Source of the DNA: Variovorax sp. PBS-H4
GTDB lineage: Bacteria; Pseudomonadota; Gammaproteobacteria; Burkholderiales; Burkholderiaceae_C
DNA: 64,000 nucleotides
Assembly: GCF_901827205.1 (NCBI RefSeq)
Contig: NZ_LR594675.1
Span: 1,860,001-1,924,000, forward strand
Direction: 5' to 3'
The notes below the pieces were generated by a model that had not been told where the DNA came from, did no database searches, and saw only the letters and a program-made list of their open reading frames with translations. Positions 9,560-20,022 of this stretch are shown here, in pieces (the stretch's first letter is position 1; the number at the start of each line of letters is the position of its first letter). Made by a program: the position numbers and the translations under genes.

Positions 9560-10144
9560 ATGCAGGAATTCAACGCGCTGCTCGAGCTCCTCGCGATGCT
9601 GGTCTTCGACCCGCGCACCGCCATCCTCATCGCGCTGCTGGTCATCGCGGGGATCACCGACTACCGCACCTACCGCATTCCCAACTGGCTGACCTTCGGC
9701 GGCGCCGCCTTCGCGCTGATCTACAAGACGGTCATCGCCGTGTCCCCGGGCTCTGCGCTCCTGATGGCCTCCGGGGGGTTGCTTCTCGGATTCGTGTTGC
9801 TGCTGCCACTGTATGTGATGCATGCAATGGGCGCGGGCGACGTGAAGCTGATGGCGATGGTCGGGGCCTTCCTGGGCGCAGACGAGACCTTGCAGGCGGT
9901 GCTCTTCGCCTTTGTCGCCGGCGGTGCCGGGGCGCTGGGCTTCGCGCTCGCCAAGGGACGCGTGGGCCTGATGCTGCGCAACACCCGGGACGTGCTTTGC
10001 AGCCTGTTGAGCCTGAGCGTGGCGGGCGTGCGCCCCGACGCCAGGGCGCATGCGTCCCGTTCCGTCGGAAGGCTCCCCTATGGCGTGTGCATCTGTGTCG
10101 GAACGATCGGCTACGTGCTGAGCCGGCAGCTGGGCTTCGCATAG
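9560..10144 (+). CDS. cpaA: Tad pilus prepilin peptidase (TadV/CpaA, A24 family)
   Basis: 194-residue integral membrane aspartic peptidase. Both catalytic aspartates are visible: D34 in GITDYRTYRIPN and D94 in the GxGD motif GAGDVKLMAM. Several hydrophobic segments make up the rest. It has no N-terminal methylation domain, as in the short CpaA/TadV group. It would cleave the Flp prepilins and the TadE/TadF pseudopilins encoded in this locus at the cytoplasmic face of the inner membrane. It sits 57 bp after the first Flp gene and 36 bp before cpaB. Confidence 0.92.
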   Translation: MQEFNALLELLAMLVFDPRTAILIALLVIAGITDYRTYRIPNWLTFGGAAFALIYKTVIAVSPGSALLMASGGLLLGFVLLLPLYVMHAMGAGDVKLMAMVGAFLGADETLQAVLFAFVAGGAGALGFALAKGRVGLMLRNTRDVLCSLLSLSVAGVRPDARAHASRSVGRLPYGVCICVGTIGYVLSRQLGFA

Positions 10145-10180
10145 GCGAACGCTCCGAAACATCTTTTTAGCGAGGCATCC

Positions 10181-11032
10181 ATGAGAAATATCAAGGCAAT
10201 CGGTCTGATGGTCCTGGCTTTGCTGCTTGGCATCGCCGCCGCGGTCTACGCGGCCGGATGGATTGCCAGCCAGGGCAGCATTGCATCCAACAAGGTCGTG
10301 GTCGCCAACGTCGACATCGAACTCGGCAGCCGCATCAACGCGCAGATGCTCGGCGTCATCGACTGGCCGAGCGGCTCTCTCCCGCCCGGTACTTTCTCGG
10401 ACATGAAGGAGCTGCAGGACCGCGTGGCAAGGGTTGGAGTACTGCGCGGCGAAGCAGTGCTCGAAGGCAAGCTCGCGCCCAAGGGCACGCTCGGCGGTCT
10501 GTCGGCCGTGATTGCAGCCGGCAAGCGCGCCATGACGGTGCGCGTCAATGACGTCGTCGGCGTCGCCGGCTTCGCATTGCCTGGCAACTACGTCGATGTC
10601 ATGGTGAACGCCCAGCAGGACAAGGCCAAGGGCGAAGAAGGAAAGCAGATCAGCAAGACTGTGCTGGAGCATGTTCTTGTCCTGGCTGTCGCGCAAGAAG
10701 CCGGCCGCGATGACACCAAGCCCAAGGTCGTCAGCGCCGTGACGCTCGAGCTCTCGCTCGAGGACTCCGAAAAGCTCGATCTCGCCCGCAGCGTTGGCAC
10801 CTTGTCCCTGGTGCTGCGCAACCAGATCGACAAGGCAAAGGTTGCCACCGCCGGCATCACCAAGAGCCAGCTCTTCGGCGAAAGGGAAATCCTGCCCGTA
10901 TCGGTAACGGCCGTCGGCCCGGCACCTGTCGCCGCCAAGCCCAGGGCATTCGCCAGCAAGCCCTCGATGGTCCCCGCCATGGAATGCGTAGAGGTGGTTC
11001 AGAGCTCCGGTCGAGCCCTCAACTGCTTCTGA
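10181..11032 (+). CDS. cpaB: Flp pilus assembly protein CpaB/RcpC
   Basis: 283-residue protein with an N-terminal membrane anchor (IGLMVLALLLGIAAAVYAAGWI). An SAF-type domain follows (VVVANVDIELGSRINAQML and DRVARVGVLRGEAVLEGKL), then an RcpC-type beta domain (AVIAAGKRAMTVRVNDVVGVAGF, LPGNYVDVMVN). CpaB proteins lie in the periplasm and assist or gate the secretin. A GAGG ribosome site precedes ATG 10181. The next gene is the secretin, 25 bp on. Confidence 0.92.
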   Translation: MRNIKAIGLMVLALLLGIAAAVYAAGWIASQGSIASNKVVVANVDIELGSRINAQMLGVIDWPSGSLPPGTFSDMKELQDRVARVGVLRGEAVLEGKLAPKGTLGGLSAVIAAGKRAMTVRVNDVVGVAGFALPGNYVDVMVNAQQDKAKGEEGKQISKTVLEHVLVLAVAQEAGRDDTKPKVVSAVTLELSLEDSEKLDLARSVGTLSLVLRNQIDKAKVATAGITKSQLFGEREILPVSVTAVGPAPVAAKPRAFASKPSMVPAMECVEVVQSSGRALNCF

Positions 11033-11057
11033 TCGAAGAACACAGAGGAGAAATGAA

Positions 11058-12581
11058 GTGCACAACAACCACAGGTCACTGGTGCTGCTCGGGGCGCTGG
11101 CGCTGACTGGCCCATCGTTCGCAGCGGGCGAACCGCCCGCCGCTCCCGCAGTTGCCAGTGCGGCTGCTGCCAATCCTGCAAGTGCCGGGGGCACCAAGCG
11201 TTGCTCGTCCGTGGTCCACGACGACCGCCCAACCTACGTGACCCTTGGTAAATCGACCGTCATACCTCTCGATGTGCGGGTCGCCCGCGTCATCGTGAGC
11301 GGCCAGCCGCCGACCAGGGCGCCTGCACCGAGCGCCGCCACGGCGGCAGCGCCGGGCCAGGCACTGGCACCCGCCGCTGCGCGCCCGGCCGCGGCGTCCC
11401 AGCCGAATGCCAACGACGGCGTGGCCGACATGGAAGTCATGCTGCTCAGCCCCACCGACCTGTTCTTCAGGGGCAAGGTCGCGGGATCGATGAACGTGAT
11501 CCTGCAGAACGCGCAGGGCACCTGCTTCATCAAGGACATCATCGTCACCATCGATTCAGGCGCGCTGCAGGCGAAGCTGGCCGAACTGATGCCCGAGGAA
11601 AACCGGATCCAGGTACGTGGCGCCGAACGTGCGATCGTGCTGACCGGCGAGATCAGCGATGCGCTGAAGCTTGACGACGTGATGAGCCTGGCCACCTCCT
11701 ACGGCGACGGCAAGAAGGTGGTGAACCTGCTGCGCATCACCTCGCCGCAGCAGGTGATGCTCGAAGTCAAGATCGCGGAAGTCAGCAAGACCTTGCTGGA
11801 CAAGCTGGGCTCGAGCATCGCTGCGCGCAGACTCACGAACGGCGCCACCAACAGCTACACGCTGATCTCCAACTTCCTGAGCGGCGGTGGCGCATTCGCA
11901 GAAGCGATCCGCGTCGGAAAGACAGCAATCTCGATCGACGGCCAGAAAGATGACGGGCTGGTGCGTGTCCTGGCAGAGCCCAACATCATGGCGATCAGCG
12001 GGCAACAGGCCAGCTTCCTGTCCGGCGGCAAGATCTTCATCCCTGTTTCCCAGACCCAGAGCGGCGGTTTTCCCACCATCACGCTGGAAGAAAAGGAGTT
12101 CGGCATCGGGGTGAAGTTCACGCCAACGGTGCTGAATGGCGGGCGCGTCAATCTGAAGATGGTGTCCGAGGTATCCGATCTGTCGCAGACCGGCTCGCCT
12201 TTCACGACGGTCTCTGGCGTGACCTCGGTACTGCCGTCGCTCACGGTGCGGCGGGCCGACACCACCGTGCAGCTCAACGATGGTCAAAGCTTCGTCATTG
12301 CCGGCCTGATCAAGAACAACGTCACTGAAACGATCAAGCGCTTTCCGGGCCTCGGCGAGGTACCGGTGGTAGGCGCGCTGGCTCGCAGCACCGAGTTCCA
12401 GAACGACCAGACGGAGCTGCTGTTCGTGATCACGCCGCGGCTCGTGAAGCCGCTTGCCAAATCGCCGCGGCTGCCGACGGACAACCACGTGGTGCCGAGC
12501 CGGACCGAGGTCTATTTCAACGGCGCACTCGAGAGTGCCACACCGCCGGCCGACGCGCCGCCGCCCCTGTCACAGCAATAA
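11058..12581 (+). CDS. cpaC: Tad pilus secretin CpaC/RcpA
   Basis: 507-residue outer-membrane secretin with an N-terminal signal peptide (SLVLLGALALTGPSFAAG) and an Ala/Pro-rich linker at about residues 75-115. The periplasmic N/BON-type domains follow, and the C-terminal secretin domain has VPVVGALARSTEFQNDQTELLFVITPRLV, the conserved end of type II/IVb secretins. The start is GTG 11058, preceded by GAGGAG; the ATG at 11053 is in another frame. It forms the channel through which the Flp pilus leaves the cell. Its stop is 12 bp before the lipoprotein gene. Confidence 0.92.
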   Translation: MHNNHRSLVLLGALALTGPSFAAGEPPAAPAVASAAAANPASAGGTKRCSSVVHDDRPTYVTLGKSTVIPLDVRVARVIVSGQPPTRAPAPSAATAAAPGQALAPAAARPAAASQPNANDGVADMEVMLLSPTDLFFRGKVAGSMNVILQNAQGTCFIKDIIVTIDSGALQAKLAELMPEENRIQVRGAERAIVLTGEISDALKLDDVMSLATSYGDGKKVVNLLRITSPQQVMLEVKIAEVSKTLLDKLGSSIAARRLTNGATNSYTLISNFLSGGGAFAEAIRVGKTAISIDGQKDDGLVRVLAEPNIMAISGQQASFLSGGKIFIPVSQTQSGGFPTITLEEKEFGIGVKFTPTVLNGGRVNLKMVSEVSDLSQTGSPFTTVSGVTSVLPSLTVRRADTTVQLNDGQSFVIAGLIKNNVTETIKRFPGLGEVPVVGALARSTEFQNDQTELLFVITPRLVKPLAKSPRLPTDNHVVPSRTEVYFNGALESATPPADAPPPLSQQ

Positions 12582-12593
12582 GGAGTGCAGATC

Positions 12594-12872
12594 ATGAAGA
12601 CGCAGGCCCTCGCCATTCTCTTTGTCGTGCTGACCGCCGGGTGCCAGACCACGACTCCGAACTACGACGCACGCTTCGGTGACGCGGTGCGTGATGCGAA
12701 GCGAAAGATGACCATCGATCCGGAGGCCGGGAAGAAGAACACCGACACGGCGATCGGCATGGACGGGCGGGCGAGCCGTCAGACGGTCATCCGCTACCAG
12801 GACAGCTTCAAGGAGCCACCGCCCGCAGTGAACGTCATCAACATTGGCGGTGCCATCGGGAGCGGCCGGTAG
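12594..12872 (+). CDS. Tad-locus lipoprotein
   Basis: 92-residue lipoprotein with signal peptide MKTQALAILFVVLTAGC, lipobox LTAGC and lipidated cysteine C17. The mature part is short, charged and Asn/Asp rich (NYDARFGDAVRDAKRKMTID), as in the small lipoprotein found after the secretin in many betaproteobacterial tad loci. AAGGAG lies 9 bp before ATG 12594, and the gene follows cpaC by 12 bp. A pilotin-like role in secretin placement would fit the position but is not shown by the sequence. Confidence 0.8.
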   Translation: MKTQALAILFVVLTAGCQTTTPNYDARFGDAVRDAKRKMTIDPEAGKKNTDTAIGMDGRASRQTVIRYQDSFKEPPPAVNVINIGGAIGSGR

Positions 12873-13004
12873 GTACCGAATTCGTCGAGTCCGACTTATC
12901 TCTCAACGAACCTCTTTGCCGAAAGGAGTCTGAATATCGAGGAAAAGAATTCGAAAACACCAACTAGCTACCCTTTCTTAACTGTAATTTTCATAGGTGA
13001 ACAC

Positions 13005-13211
13005 ATGAACTCCATCAGCAATTTTTTCCGCAATCTGGCGGTTGAAGAAGACGGCGCGCAAATCATCGAGTACGCGCTGATCGTCGCAGTCGTTTCGCTC
13101 GGCCTCATCCTGCTGGTTCAAACCGGCCTCCTTGCAAACGGCGGCAGCTTCGCCCAATGGATGACGCGGGTCGGCACCTGCCTCACGACCGGAACTTGCC
13201 CCGCTCCCTGA
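13005..13211 (+). CDS. flp: Flp-type IVb major prepilin
   Basis: 68-residue prepilin: a short basic leader, the processing site EEDG|AQIIEY (Glu+5, Tyr+6, the canonical Flp motif), a hydrophobic helix ALIVAVVSLGLILLVQ, and a tail with two cysteines (TCLTTGTC) that could form a disulfide. This is the better candidate for the major pilin. The 132-bp gap in front of it contains an AT-rich stretch at about 12945-12990 that may carry a separate promoter, as expected for a highly expressed pilin. Confidence 0.9.
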   Translation: MNSISNFFRNLAVEEDGAQIIEYALIVAVVSLGLILLVQTGLLANGGSFAQWMTRVGTCLTTGTCPAP

Positions 13212-13283
13212 AGCAACAGGAGGCGATGTCGACCAGACCATAGCAATCGACATCGCCTTCGCTTTGCATCAAGAGACACGGCC

Positions 13284-14555
13284 ATGACGTCCACGCGCAG
13301 TTCGATGAGATCCCGCCAAGGCGGCGCGGTGATCATCACCACGGCACTCCTGCTTCTCTTCCTGCTCGGCTTCATGGGGCTGGCTCTGGACTTCGGCCGT
13401 CTTTTCATCCTGAAGACCGAGTTGCAGACATCGATGGACAGTTGCGCACTGGCTGCGGTACAGGAACTCGATGGCGCGACGGACGCACTGACGCGCGCCA
13501 CAAGTGCAGGCCTGGTCGCAGGCAATCTCAACAGGATCAACTTTCAAGGCGAGGCCGCTGCGGTGGCAGACGCGGAAGTGACGTTCAGCGATTCACTGAG
13601 CGGAACGTACAGCAAGACCTTTGCACCCATCGCCAATGCCAAGTACGCCAAATGCATCCATACTCGGGCCGGTGTCGCGCCCTGGTTGCTGGGGGCGTTG
13701 ACTGCATTCAATGGAGACACATCCTACGGCGCTACCCGGGGTGCCTACGCCGTCGGAGTCGCTACGCGAAGCTCGGCCCAGAGCGCCTGCGCCATTCCGG
13801 TTCGGCTCAGGCCGAGGGACGCCAGCGACAAGACCAACTTCGGACTCACGCCGGGCGAGTGGATCTCCACGCTCTACGACGAGAAGAGCAGCAGCACGAC
13901 CGTCGAGCCAGGGCACTTCGGCTGGGTCAATCTGAATCCGGAGGTCAGTTCCAGTGCGCAGACGATCAAGGATCAACTTCTGGGTAACGGCTCTTGCATC
14001 AGGACGGACGCGGGTCTCAGCACCACAGGCGCGAAATTCTCCGCAGCGCTCGAATGGAACTCCCGCTTCGGCCTGTACAAGAGTGGCGCCGGCAGCCCCA
14101 AGATCACGGATGCGGCGCCGGACCTGACGGGCTATTCCTACACGGCCAAGAACTGGCCGAGCCAGTTCGGTGCGGCATCGAATTTTCTCGCCAAGCGCGC
14201 CACCCATCGCTCGTACGGCGACACCGTCGACACGGTGAATGCCGGTGACACCATCACGGGCCTGAACATCAAGGGCGGCTACAAGGACGGCGACATGGGA
14301 ACCTACTCGGCCGGGCCGAGGGCGCTGGCGGCCTTCGGCGGGAGCCGCCGCCTGGTTATGGCGCCCGTCATGGAGGCGTCGTCAGGGCCGATCGATGGCT
14401 GGGCCTGCGTGCTGATGCTGCACCCCATCGACAGTGTCCAGACCACTGTCTACCTCGAGTACGTCGGCAATGCCGGCAATCCCGGCAGTCCGTGCACCAG
14501 CGGCGGACTGGCAGGTGGTGCGAGCGGTCCGCTGGTGCCAGTCCTCGTGGAGTAG
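13284..14555 (+). CDS. tadG: TadG-like pilus assembly protein
   Basis: 423-residue protein with an N-terminal anchor (AVIITTALLLLFLLGFMGLALDFG) followed by LFILKTELQTSMDSCALAAVQELDGA, the typical start of TadG proteins. A large extracytoplasmic region with several cysteines follows. The pre-anchor GG|AVIIT resembles a pseudopilin site but lacks Glu+5. TadG family members act with TadE and TadF as membrane-anchored minor components of the Flp pilus. It lies 72 bp after the pilin and 13 bp before tadE. No clear von Willebrand MIDAS motif was found. Confidence 0.82.
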   Translation: MTSTRSSMRSRQGGAVIITTALLLLFLLGFMGLALDFGRLFILKTELQTSMDSCALAAVQELDGATDALTRATSAGLVAGNLNRINFQGEAAAVADAEVTFSDSLSGTYSKTFAPIANAKYAKCIHTRAGVAPWLLGALTAFNGDTSYGATRGAYAVGVATRSSAQSACAIPVRLRPRDASDKTNFGLTPGEWISTLYDEKSSSTTVEPGHFGWVNLNPEVSSSAQTIKDQLLGNGSCIRTDAGLSTTGAKFSAALEWNSRFGLYKSGAGSPKITDAAPDLTGYSYTAKNWPSQFGAASNFLAKRATHRSYGDTVDTVNAGDTITGLNIKGGYKDGDMGTYSAGPRALAAFGGSRRLVMAPVMEASSGPIDGWACVLMLHPIDSVQTTVYLEYVGNAGNPGSPCTSGGLAGGASGPLVPVLVE

Positions 14556-14568
14556 GAGTGCACAAGAA

Positions 14569-15021
14569 ATGAAAAACGCACAAAAAGGCGTGGCGCTGAT
14601 CGAGTTCGCGCTCGTGCTGCCGCTGCTGCTGGTCCTGACCTTCATCGTGACCGAGTTCGGCCGCGCGCTGTACCAGTACAACATCATGGTCAAGGGTGCG
14701 CGCGACGCCGTTCGCTACCTTTCGGTTCAAAACCCGGGCAGCGGCATCGCGCAGTCCAAGAACCTCGTGGTCTACGGCAGCCTCGCGAACACCGGAAGCC
14801 CGCTCGCCTTCGGGCTCGCCGTCGGCCAGGTAAAGGATCCCGTGTGGCAGCTGGCCGGTGCCAGTCCGGTGATCAACACCGTGACCGTTCGCATCGCGGG
14901 CTGCGGCACTTCGGCGCCGCCTTGCTACAAGTTCGTGCCACTGGTCGGCAGCGTGTTCGGCTTGACCTTCGGCGAGATCAACTTTGCCGACATCACGGCC
15001 ACGATGCGGGCACCGCTATGA
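14569..15021 (+). CDS. tadE: TadE-like pseudopilin
   Basis: 150-residue pseudopilin with the prepilin-peptidase site KG|VALIEF (Glu+5, Phe+6), then the hydrophobic helix ALVLPLLLVLTFIVTEFGRALYQYN characteristic of TadE. The periplasmic part carries a CGTSAPPC pair that could form a disulfide. AGGAG precedes ATG 14569. Its TGA overlaps the start of the next pseudopilin gene (ATGA). Confidence 0.88.
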   Translation: MKNAQKGVALIEFALVLPLLLVLTFIVTEFGRALYQYNIMVKGARDAVRYLSVQNPGSGIAQSKNLVVYGSLANTGSPLAFGLAVGQVKDPVWQLAGASPVINTVTVRIAGCGTSAPPCYKFVPLVGSVFGLTFGEINFADITATMRAPL

Positions 15022-15476
15022 CGACACGCAAGAAGCAGGAAGGCGCCACGATCGTGGAGTTTGCGCTGGTCCTCTTGATCTATCTCACCTTCGTGCTCGG
15101 CATCATTGATTTCTCGCGCATGCTCTGGACCTGGAACGCAGCCAATGAAGCCACCCGCTGGGGCGCGCGAGTCGCGGTGGTCTGCGACCGCGGCGCTGGC
15201 GTGGTGCTTTCGAGGATGCGGACCTTCCTTCCTCAGTTGACAGCCGCCAACGTCGTGGTCGACTGGTACGACGCCGCCGGCAACATCAGCGCCGCTTGCA
15301 CCGCCGCCAGCTGCAGCGCGGTGAACGTCCGCATCGTGAATCTCGACTATCAATGGGTGTCGCCGGTCGCAGGAGCTGCGGCGGCGGTGGCACCTATCCC
15401 GATGCCGGGCTTCTCTACCTATCTGCCGCGCGAAATCATGGGCCAGGATCCCGGGAGCCCAGCGGTCTGCTCTTGA
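15018..15476 (+). CDS. tadF: TadF/TadE-like pseudopilin
   Basis: 152-residue second pseudopilin, with site EG|ATIVEF followed by ALVLLIYLTFVLGIIDFSRMLWTWNAANEATRWGAR, the TadE-family signature. The soluble part has several cysteines. Its start overlaps the tadE stop by 4 bp, so the two are probably made in a fixed ratio. Assigned TadF by position; strictly it is another member of the TadE domain family. Confidence 0.82.
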   Translation: MTTRKKQEGATIVEFALVLLIYLTFVLGIIDFSRMLWTWNAANEATRWGARVAVVCDRGAGVVLSRMRTFLPQLTAANVVVDWYDAAGNISAACTAASCSAVNVRIVNLDYQWVSPVAGAAAAVAPIPMPGFSTYLPREIMGQDPGSPAVCS

Positions 15477-15496
15477 ACCGAACCACGAAGACCACC

Positions 15497-16648
15497 ATGA
15501 AGATCGCCATCATCTCGCCCAACAGGACCCATCTGGAAGAGATGGACCGTTGGCTCCGGCCCCGCGCGCACACGGTGTTGCTGTTCGACGGCGGCAAGAG
15601 CCGCATGCGCACCGTCGTCGAGCAGGATCAGCCCGACCTGCTGCTGGTCGATGGCATGTGCTGCGATCCTGGCGAACTGACGATGGTCGAGCACGTCACG
15701 ACGCACCACCCGCGTACCGCTGTGGTGCTGCTTTGCGCGAGTCATACGCCAGAGTTCCTGCTCAATTCGATGCGAGCGGGTGTGCGCGAGGTGCTGCCGT
15801 CCCCAGTGACTGCGGGTGCCCTCGAAGCCGCGGTCGATCGGGTCGCAGCCAAGCTCGCGGGCGCGCAAGGTCAGTCGGCCGGCAAGGTGCTCGCTTTCAT
15901 GCCATGCAAGGGCGGCAGCGGTGCGACCTTTCTCGCAACCAATCTGGCGTTCCAGCTGAGTGAGCACAGCTCGGTGCTGCTCATCGACTTGAACCTGCAG
16001 TTCGGCGATGCACTGGGCTTCGTGAGTGACGAGAAGCCGAATTCGACGCTCGCGGACGTCGCGCGCGACATCGGCCGCCTCGACGCCTCGTTCCTGGCGG
16101 CGAGCGCCGTCGCAATCACGCCCGAGTTCCGGCTGCTCGCGGCGCCCGAAGATCCGTCGAACGCCATGGAAGTGAAGCCTGAGCACATCGATGCGATCCT
16201 GAACCTGGCCGTTACGCAACACGACTTCGTGCTCCTCGACATGCCGCGCACGCTCGACACGTTGTCGATTCGGGCGCTCGACCGCGCACACCGCATCTAC
16301 CCGGTGCTTCAGTCCTCCCTGCCGGACCTGCGCAACGCGGCCAAGCTGCTCGGGGTCTTCAAGTCGCTCGGCTATGCGCAGGACAAGATCGAGCTGGTCA
16401 TCAACCGCTTCGACAAGAACAGCGAGATTGGCTTGAAGGAGGTGCGCCGCTCCCTCGGCGCGATCGCGCAACGCACCGTTGCCGACTCGCCCAAGGAAGT
16501 CACGGCCGCGATCAACCGCGGTGCTCCGCTCGCGCGTTTATCCCGCACGAGCCCGGTCGTGAAGACTTTGGCCGAGATGGCTTCGGCGCTGGCGCCTCGG
16601 GACGAGGAGAGTCCCAGCTTCTTCCACCGGCTTTTCGGCCGGGCCTGA
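15497..16648 (+). CDS. cpaE: TadZ/CpaE pilus localisation ATPase
   Basis: 383-residue protein with two parts. An N-terminal receiver-like domain (about 1-115, possible acceptor D52 in LLLVDGM) is followed by a ParA/MinD-type ATPase domain with deviant Walker A CKGGSGATFLATN (K138), then LLIDLNLQFGDALGF and LLDMPR. TadZ/CpaE proteins sit at the cell pole or membrane and position the Tad machine. It lies between the pseudopilin genes and the assembly ATPase, spaced 20 bp on each side. Confidence 0.9.
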   Translation: MKIAIISPNRTHLEEMDRWLRPRAHTVLLFDGGKSRMRTVVEQDQPDLLLVDGMCCDPGELTMVEHVTTHHPRTAVVLLCASHTPEFLLNSMRAGVREVLPSPVTAGALEAAVDRVAAKLAGAQGQSAGKVLAFMPCKGGSGATFLATNLAFQLSEHSSVLLIDLNLQFGDALGFVSDEKPNSTLADVARDIGRLDASFLAASAVAITPEFRLLAAPEDPSNAMEVKPEHIDAILNLAVTQHDFVLLDMPRTLDTLSIRALDRAHRIYPVLQSSLPDLRNAAKLLGVFKSLGYAQDKIELVINRFDKNSEIGLKEVRRSLGAIAQRTVADSPKEVTAAINRGAPLARLSRTSPVVKTLAEMASALAPRDEESPSFFHRLFGRA

Positions 16649-16668
16649 CCTGACCTCGAAAGCACACC

Positions 16669-18039
<1,371 letters not shown>

Positions 18040-18048
18040 GGCCAACCC

Positions 18049-19041
18049 ATGCCACCGTCCATCGCAGGCAACTCGTTCATCATGATCGCGGTGTTGGTCT
18101 TCGTCGCAGTGCTGCTGCTGCTCGAAGGCCTCTACCTCATGTGGAAGTCGTACAAGGGACCGGGGGCGCGGCAGCTCGAAAGGCGCCTGCAGGCCCTGTC
18201 CGGATCGCGCGACGCCACGCAGCAGACGAAGATCCTCAAGGAGCGCATGCTCAGCGAGGTGCCAATGCTGCAGCGCTGGCTGCAGCGGGTGCCCCGTGCG
18301 CGCGAGCTGGACCGGCTGCTCCTGCAGTCGGGCCTTGCATGGACGGTCTCGAAGCTGCTGCTCGGCAGTGCCGCGCTGGCCGTGGTCGCGTTTGCTGTAG
18401 TCGTGCGGGTGGCACATCAGCCCGAGGTGTTCGGGCTGGTTGCTGGCGTGGCATTCGCCCTCGTTCCTCTTGCGTACGTGGTCCGGTGCCGCTCACGCCG
18501 CTTGCAGCGCCTCGAATTGCAGTTGCCCGACGCACTGGATCTGCTGACACGGGCGCTGCGCTCCGGGCATGCCTTTTCGTCGGGCCTGCAGATGATCGGG
18601 GAGGAAATGGCCGACCCGATCGCGGCGGAGTTTCGCATCGTGCACGACGAGGTTAATTTCGGTGTCTCGCTGACGCAGGCATTGACCAATCTGAGCGAAC
18701 GCATTCCCATCACCGATCTTCGCTACTTCGTGGTTGCCGTGCTGATCCAGCGCGATTCCGGCGGCAACCTGACCGAAGTGCTCGGCAACCTGAGCCGCCT
18801 TATTCGAGAGCGTCTGAAACTGCATGCCAAGGTGCGCGTGCTTTCGGCCGATGGACGACTCTCCGGCTGGATCATCGGGCTGCTGCCGTTCGCACTTGCC
18901 GGGGGGTTGAACCTGCTCAATCCCAAGTTCATGTCCAGTCTCTGGACCGACCCGATCGGCATCACGATCGTCAAGTACATGCTTGTGATGATGGCGATCG
19001 GCGCGCTCATCCTCCGGCACATTGTTCGCATTCGAGTCTAG
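18049..19041 (+). CDS. tadB: Tad inner-membrane platform protein TadB
   Basis: 330-residue GspF/TadB-type membrane protein. An N-terminal helix (FIMIAVLVFVAVLLLLEGLYL) leads to a cytoplasmic region, a helix pair (LLLGSAALAVVAFAVVVRV and following), and the conserved T2SSF domain LPDALDLLTRALRSGHAFSSGLQM, with FVVAVLIQRDSGGNLTEVL and C-terminal helices. It forms the motor platform with TadC. ATG 18049 follows the tadA stop by 9 bp. Confidence 0.93.
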   Translation: MPPSIAGNSFIMIAVLVFVAVLLLLEGLYLMWKSYKGPGARQLERRLQALSGSRDATQQTKILKERMLSEVPMLQRWLQRVPRARELDRLLLQSGLAWTVSKLLLGSAALAVVAFAVVVRVAHQPEVFGLVAGVAFALVPLAYVVRCRSRRLQRLELQLPDALDLLTRALRSGHAFSSGLQMIGEEMADPIAAEFRIVHDEVNFGVSLTQALTNLSERIPITDLRYFVVAVLIQRDSGGNLTEVLGNLSRLIRERLKLHAKVRVLSADGRLSGWIIGLLPFALAGGLNLLNPKFMSSLWTDPIGITIVKYMLVMMAIGALILRHIVRIRV

Positions 19042-19050
19042 GAGCGTCTC

Positions 19051-19959
19051 ATGATGATCATGTCCGCGCTGGTCTTCCTCGCCGTCACGCTCGGCCTTGC
19101 AGGCTTGTACTTATGGTGGATGCCCTCGGAGGCCGAGCGGCGGCTGCAGGCGCTGGCGCCGGCACCCGACACTTCGTGGACCGAGACCGTCGTGAAGCTC
19201 GTCGGGCCGTTCGCGCAGCTTTCCTCGCCGACCGGCGGAGAAGAAGCGAGCCCGTTGCGACTCAAGTTCCTCAATGCCGGTATACGGCACAAGGACGCGA
19301 GCCTCGTCTATTTTGGCTTGAAGAGTCTGTTGCCGGTGTTTTTTGCCGCGGCGGCGTTCGGCATCGCTCGCTCGACGCGGCAGGCCGAGGGCATGAGCTT
19401 GGTTTTCTGGCCCCTGATGACAGCCCTGGTTGCCTGCTATCTGCCCAACGCCTACCTGCGCTTGCGCTCGAGGAGTCGCAAGCGTGAGATCTTCGAGAAC
19501 TTTCCCGATGCGGCAGACCTGATGCTGGTCTGTGTCGAGGCCGGATTGGGACTCGATGCAGCGCTCACGAAAGTGAACGAAGAAATTCGCATCAAGAGTG
19601 AAGCGCTGGCCGAGGAACTGCACTGGACAAACCTGGAGATGCGAGCGGGAAGCGAAAGGGACAAGTCGCTGCGCAATCTCGCACGGCGCACGGGTGTCGA
19701 AGAGATCGCGACGTTTGCAACGATGCTGACGCAGGCAGACCGGTTCGGCACCAGCATTGGCGACTCGCTGCGGGTGTTTTCCGACGACTTGCGGCACAAG
19801 CGCCAGGTACGCGCCGAAGAACTGGCGGCGAAGATCCCGACCAAGATGCTCTTCCCGCTCGTGCTGTTCATTTTCCCGTCGATCCTTGCGGTGATCATCG
19901 GGCCGGCGGTGATTCAGGTGATCCGGACCATGATGCCGCTGATGACGGGTACGAACTGA
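19051..19959 (+). CDS. tadC: Tad inner-membrane platform protein TadC
   Basis: 302-residue partner of TadB with the same T2SSF domain (FPDAADLMLVCVEAGLGLDAALTKV, TFATMLTQADRFGTSIGDSLRVF) between N-terminal and C-terminal hydrophobic helices. AGGAG precedes ATG 19051 and the gap to tadB is 9 bp. It is the last gene of the locus. The 63 bp that follow contain a GC-rich imperfect hairpin (about 19969-20008) without a T-run. No TadD-type TPR gene is present, unlike many complete tad loci. Confidence 0.92.
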   Translation: MMIMSALVFLAVTLGLAGLYLWWMPSEAERRLQALAPAPDTSWTETVVKLVGPFAQLSSPTGGEEASPLRLKFLNAGIRHKDASLVYFGLKSLLPVFFAAAAFGIARSTRQAEGMSLVFWPLMTALVACYLPNAYLRLRSRSRKREIFENFPDAADLMLVCVEAGLGLDAALTKVNEEIRIKSEALAEELHWTNLEMRAGSERDKSLRNLARRTGVEEIATFATMLTQADRFGTSIGDSLRVFSDDLRHKRQVRAEELAAKIPTKMLFPLVLFIFPSILAVIIGPAVIQVIRTMMPLMTGTN

Positions 19960-20022
19960 AGCTGTCTGGCGCCCGGTGCTGCGAAGTAGGGCAGTTGCCG
20001 GGCAGGCGCCTGCGTCGAGGCC

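Noticed and set aside
19969..20008. Terminator after tadC
   Set aside because: An imperfect GC-rich stem is present but without a T-run, and it is bulged, so I do not list it as a terminator.
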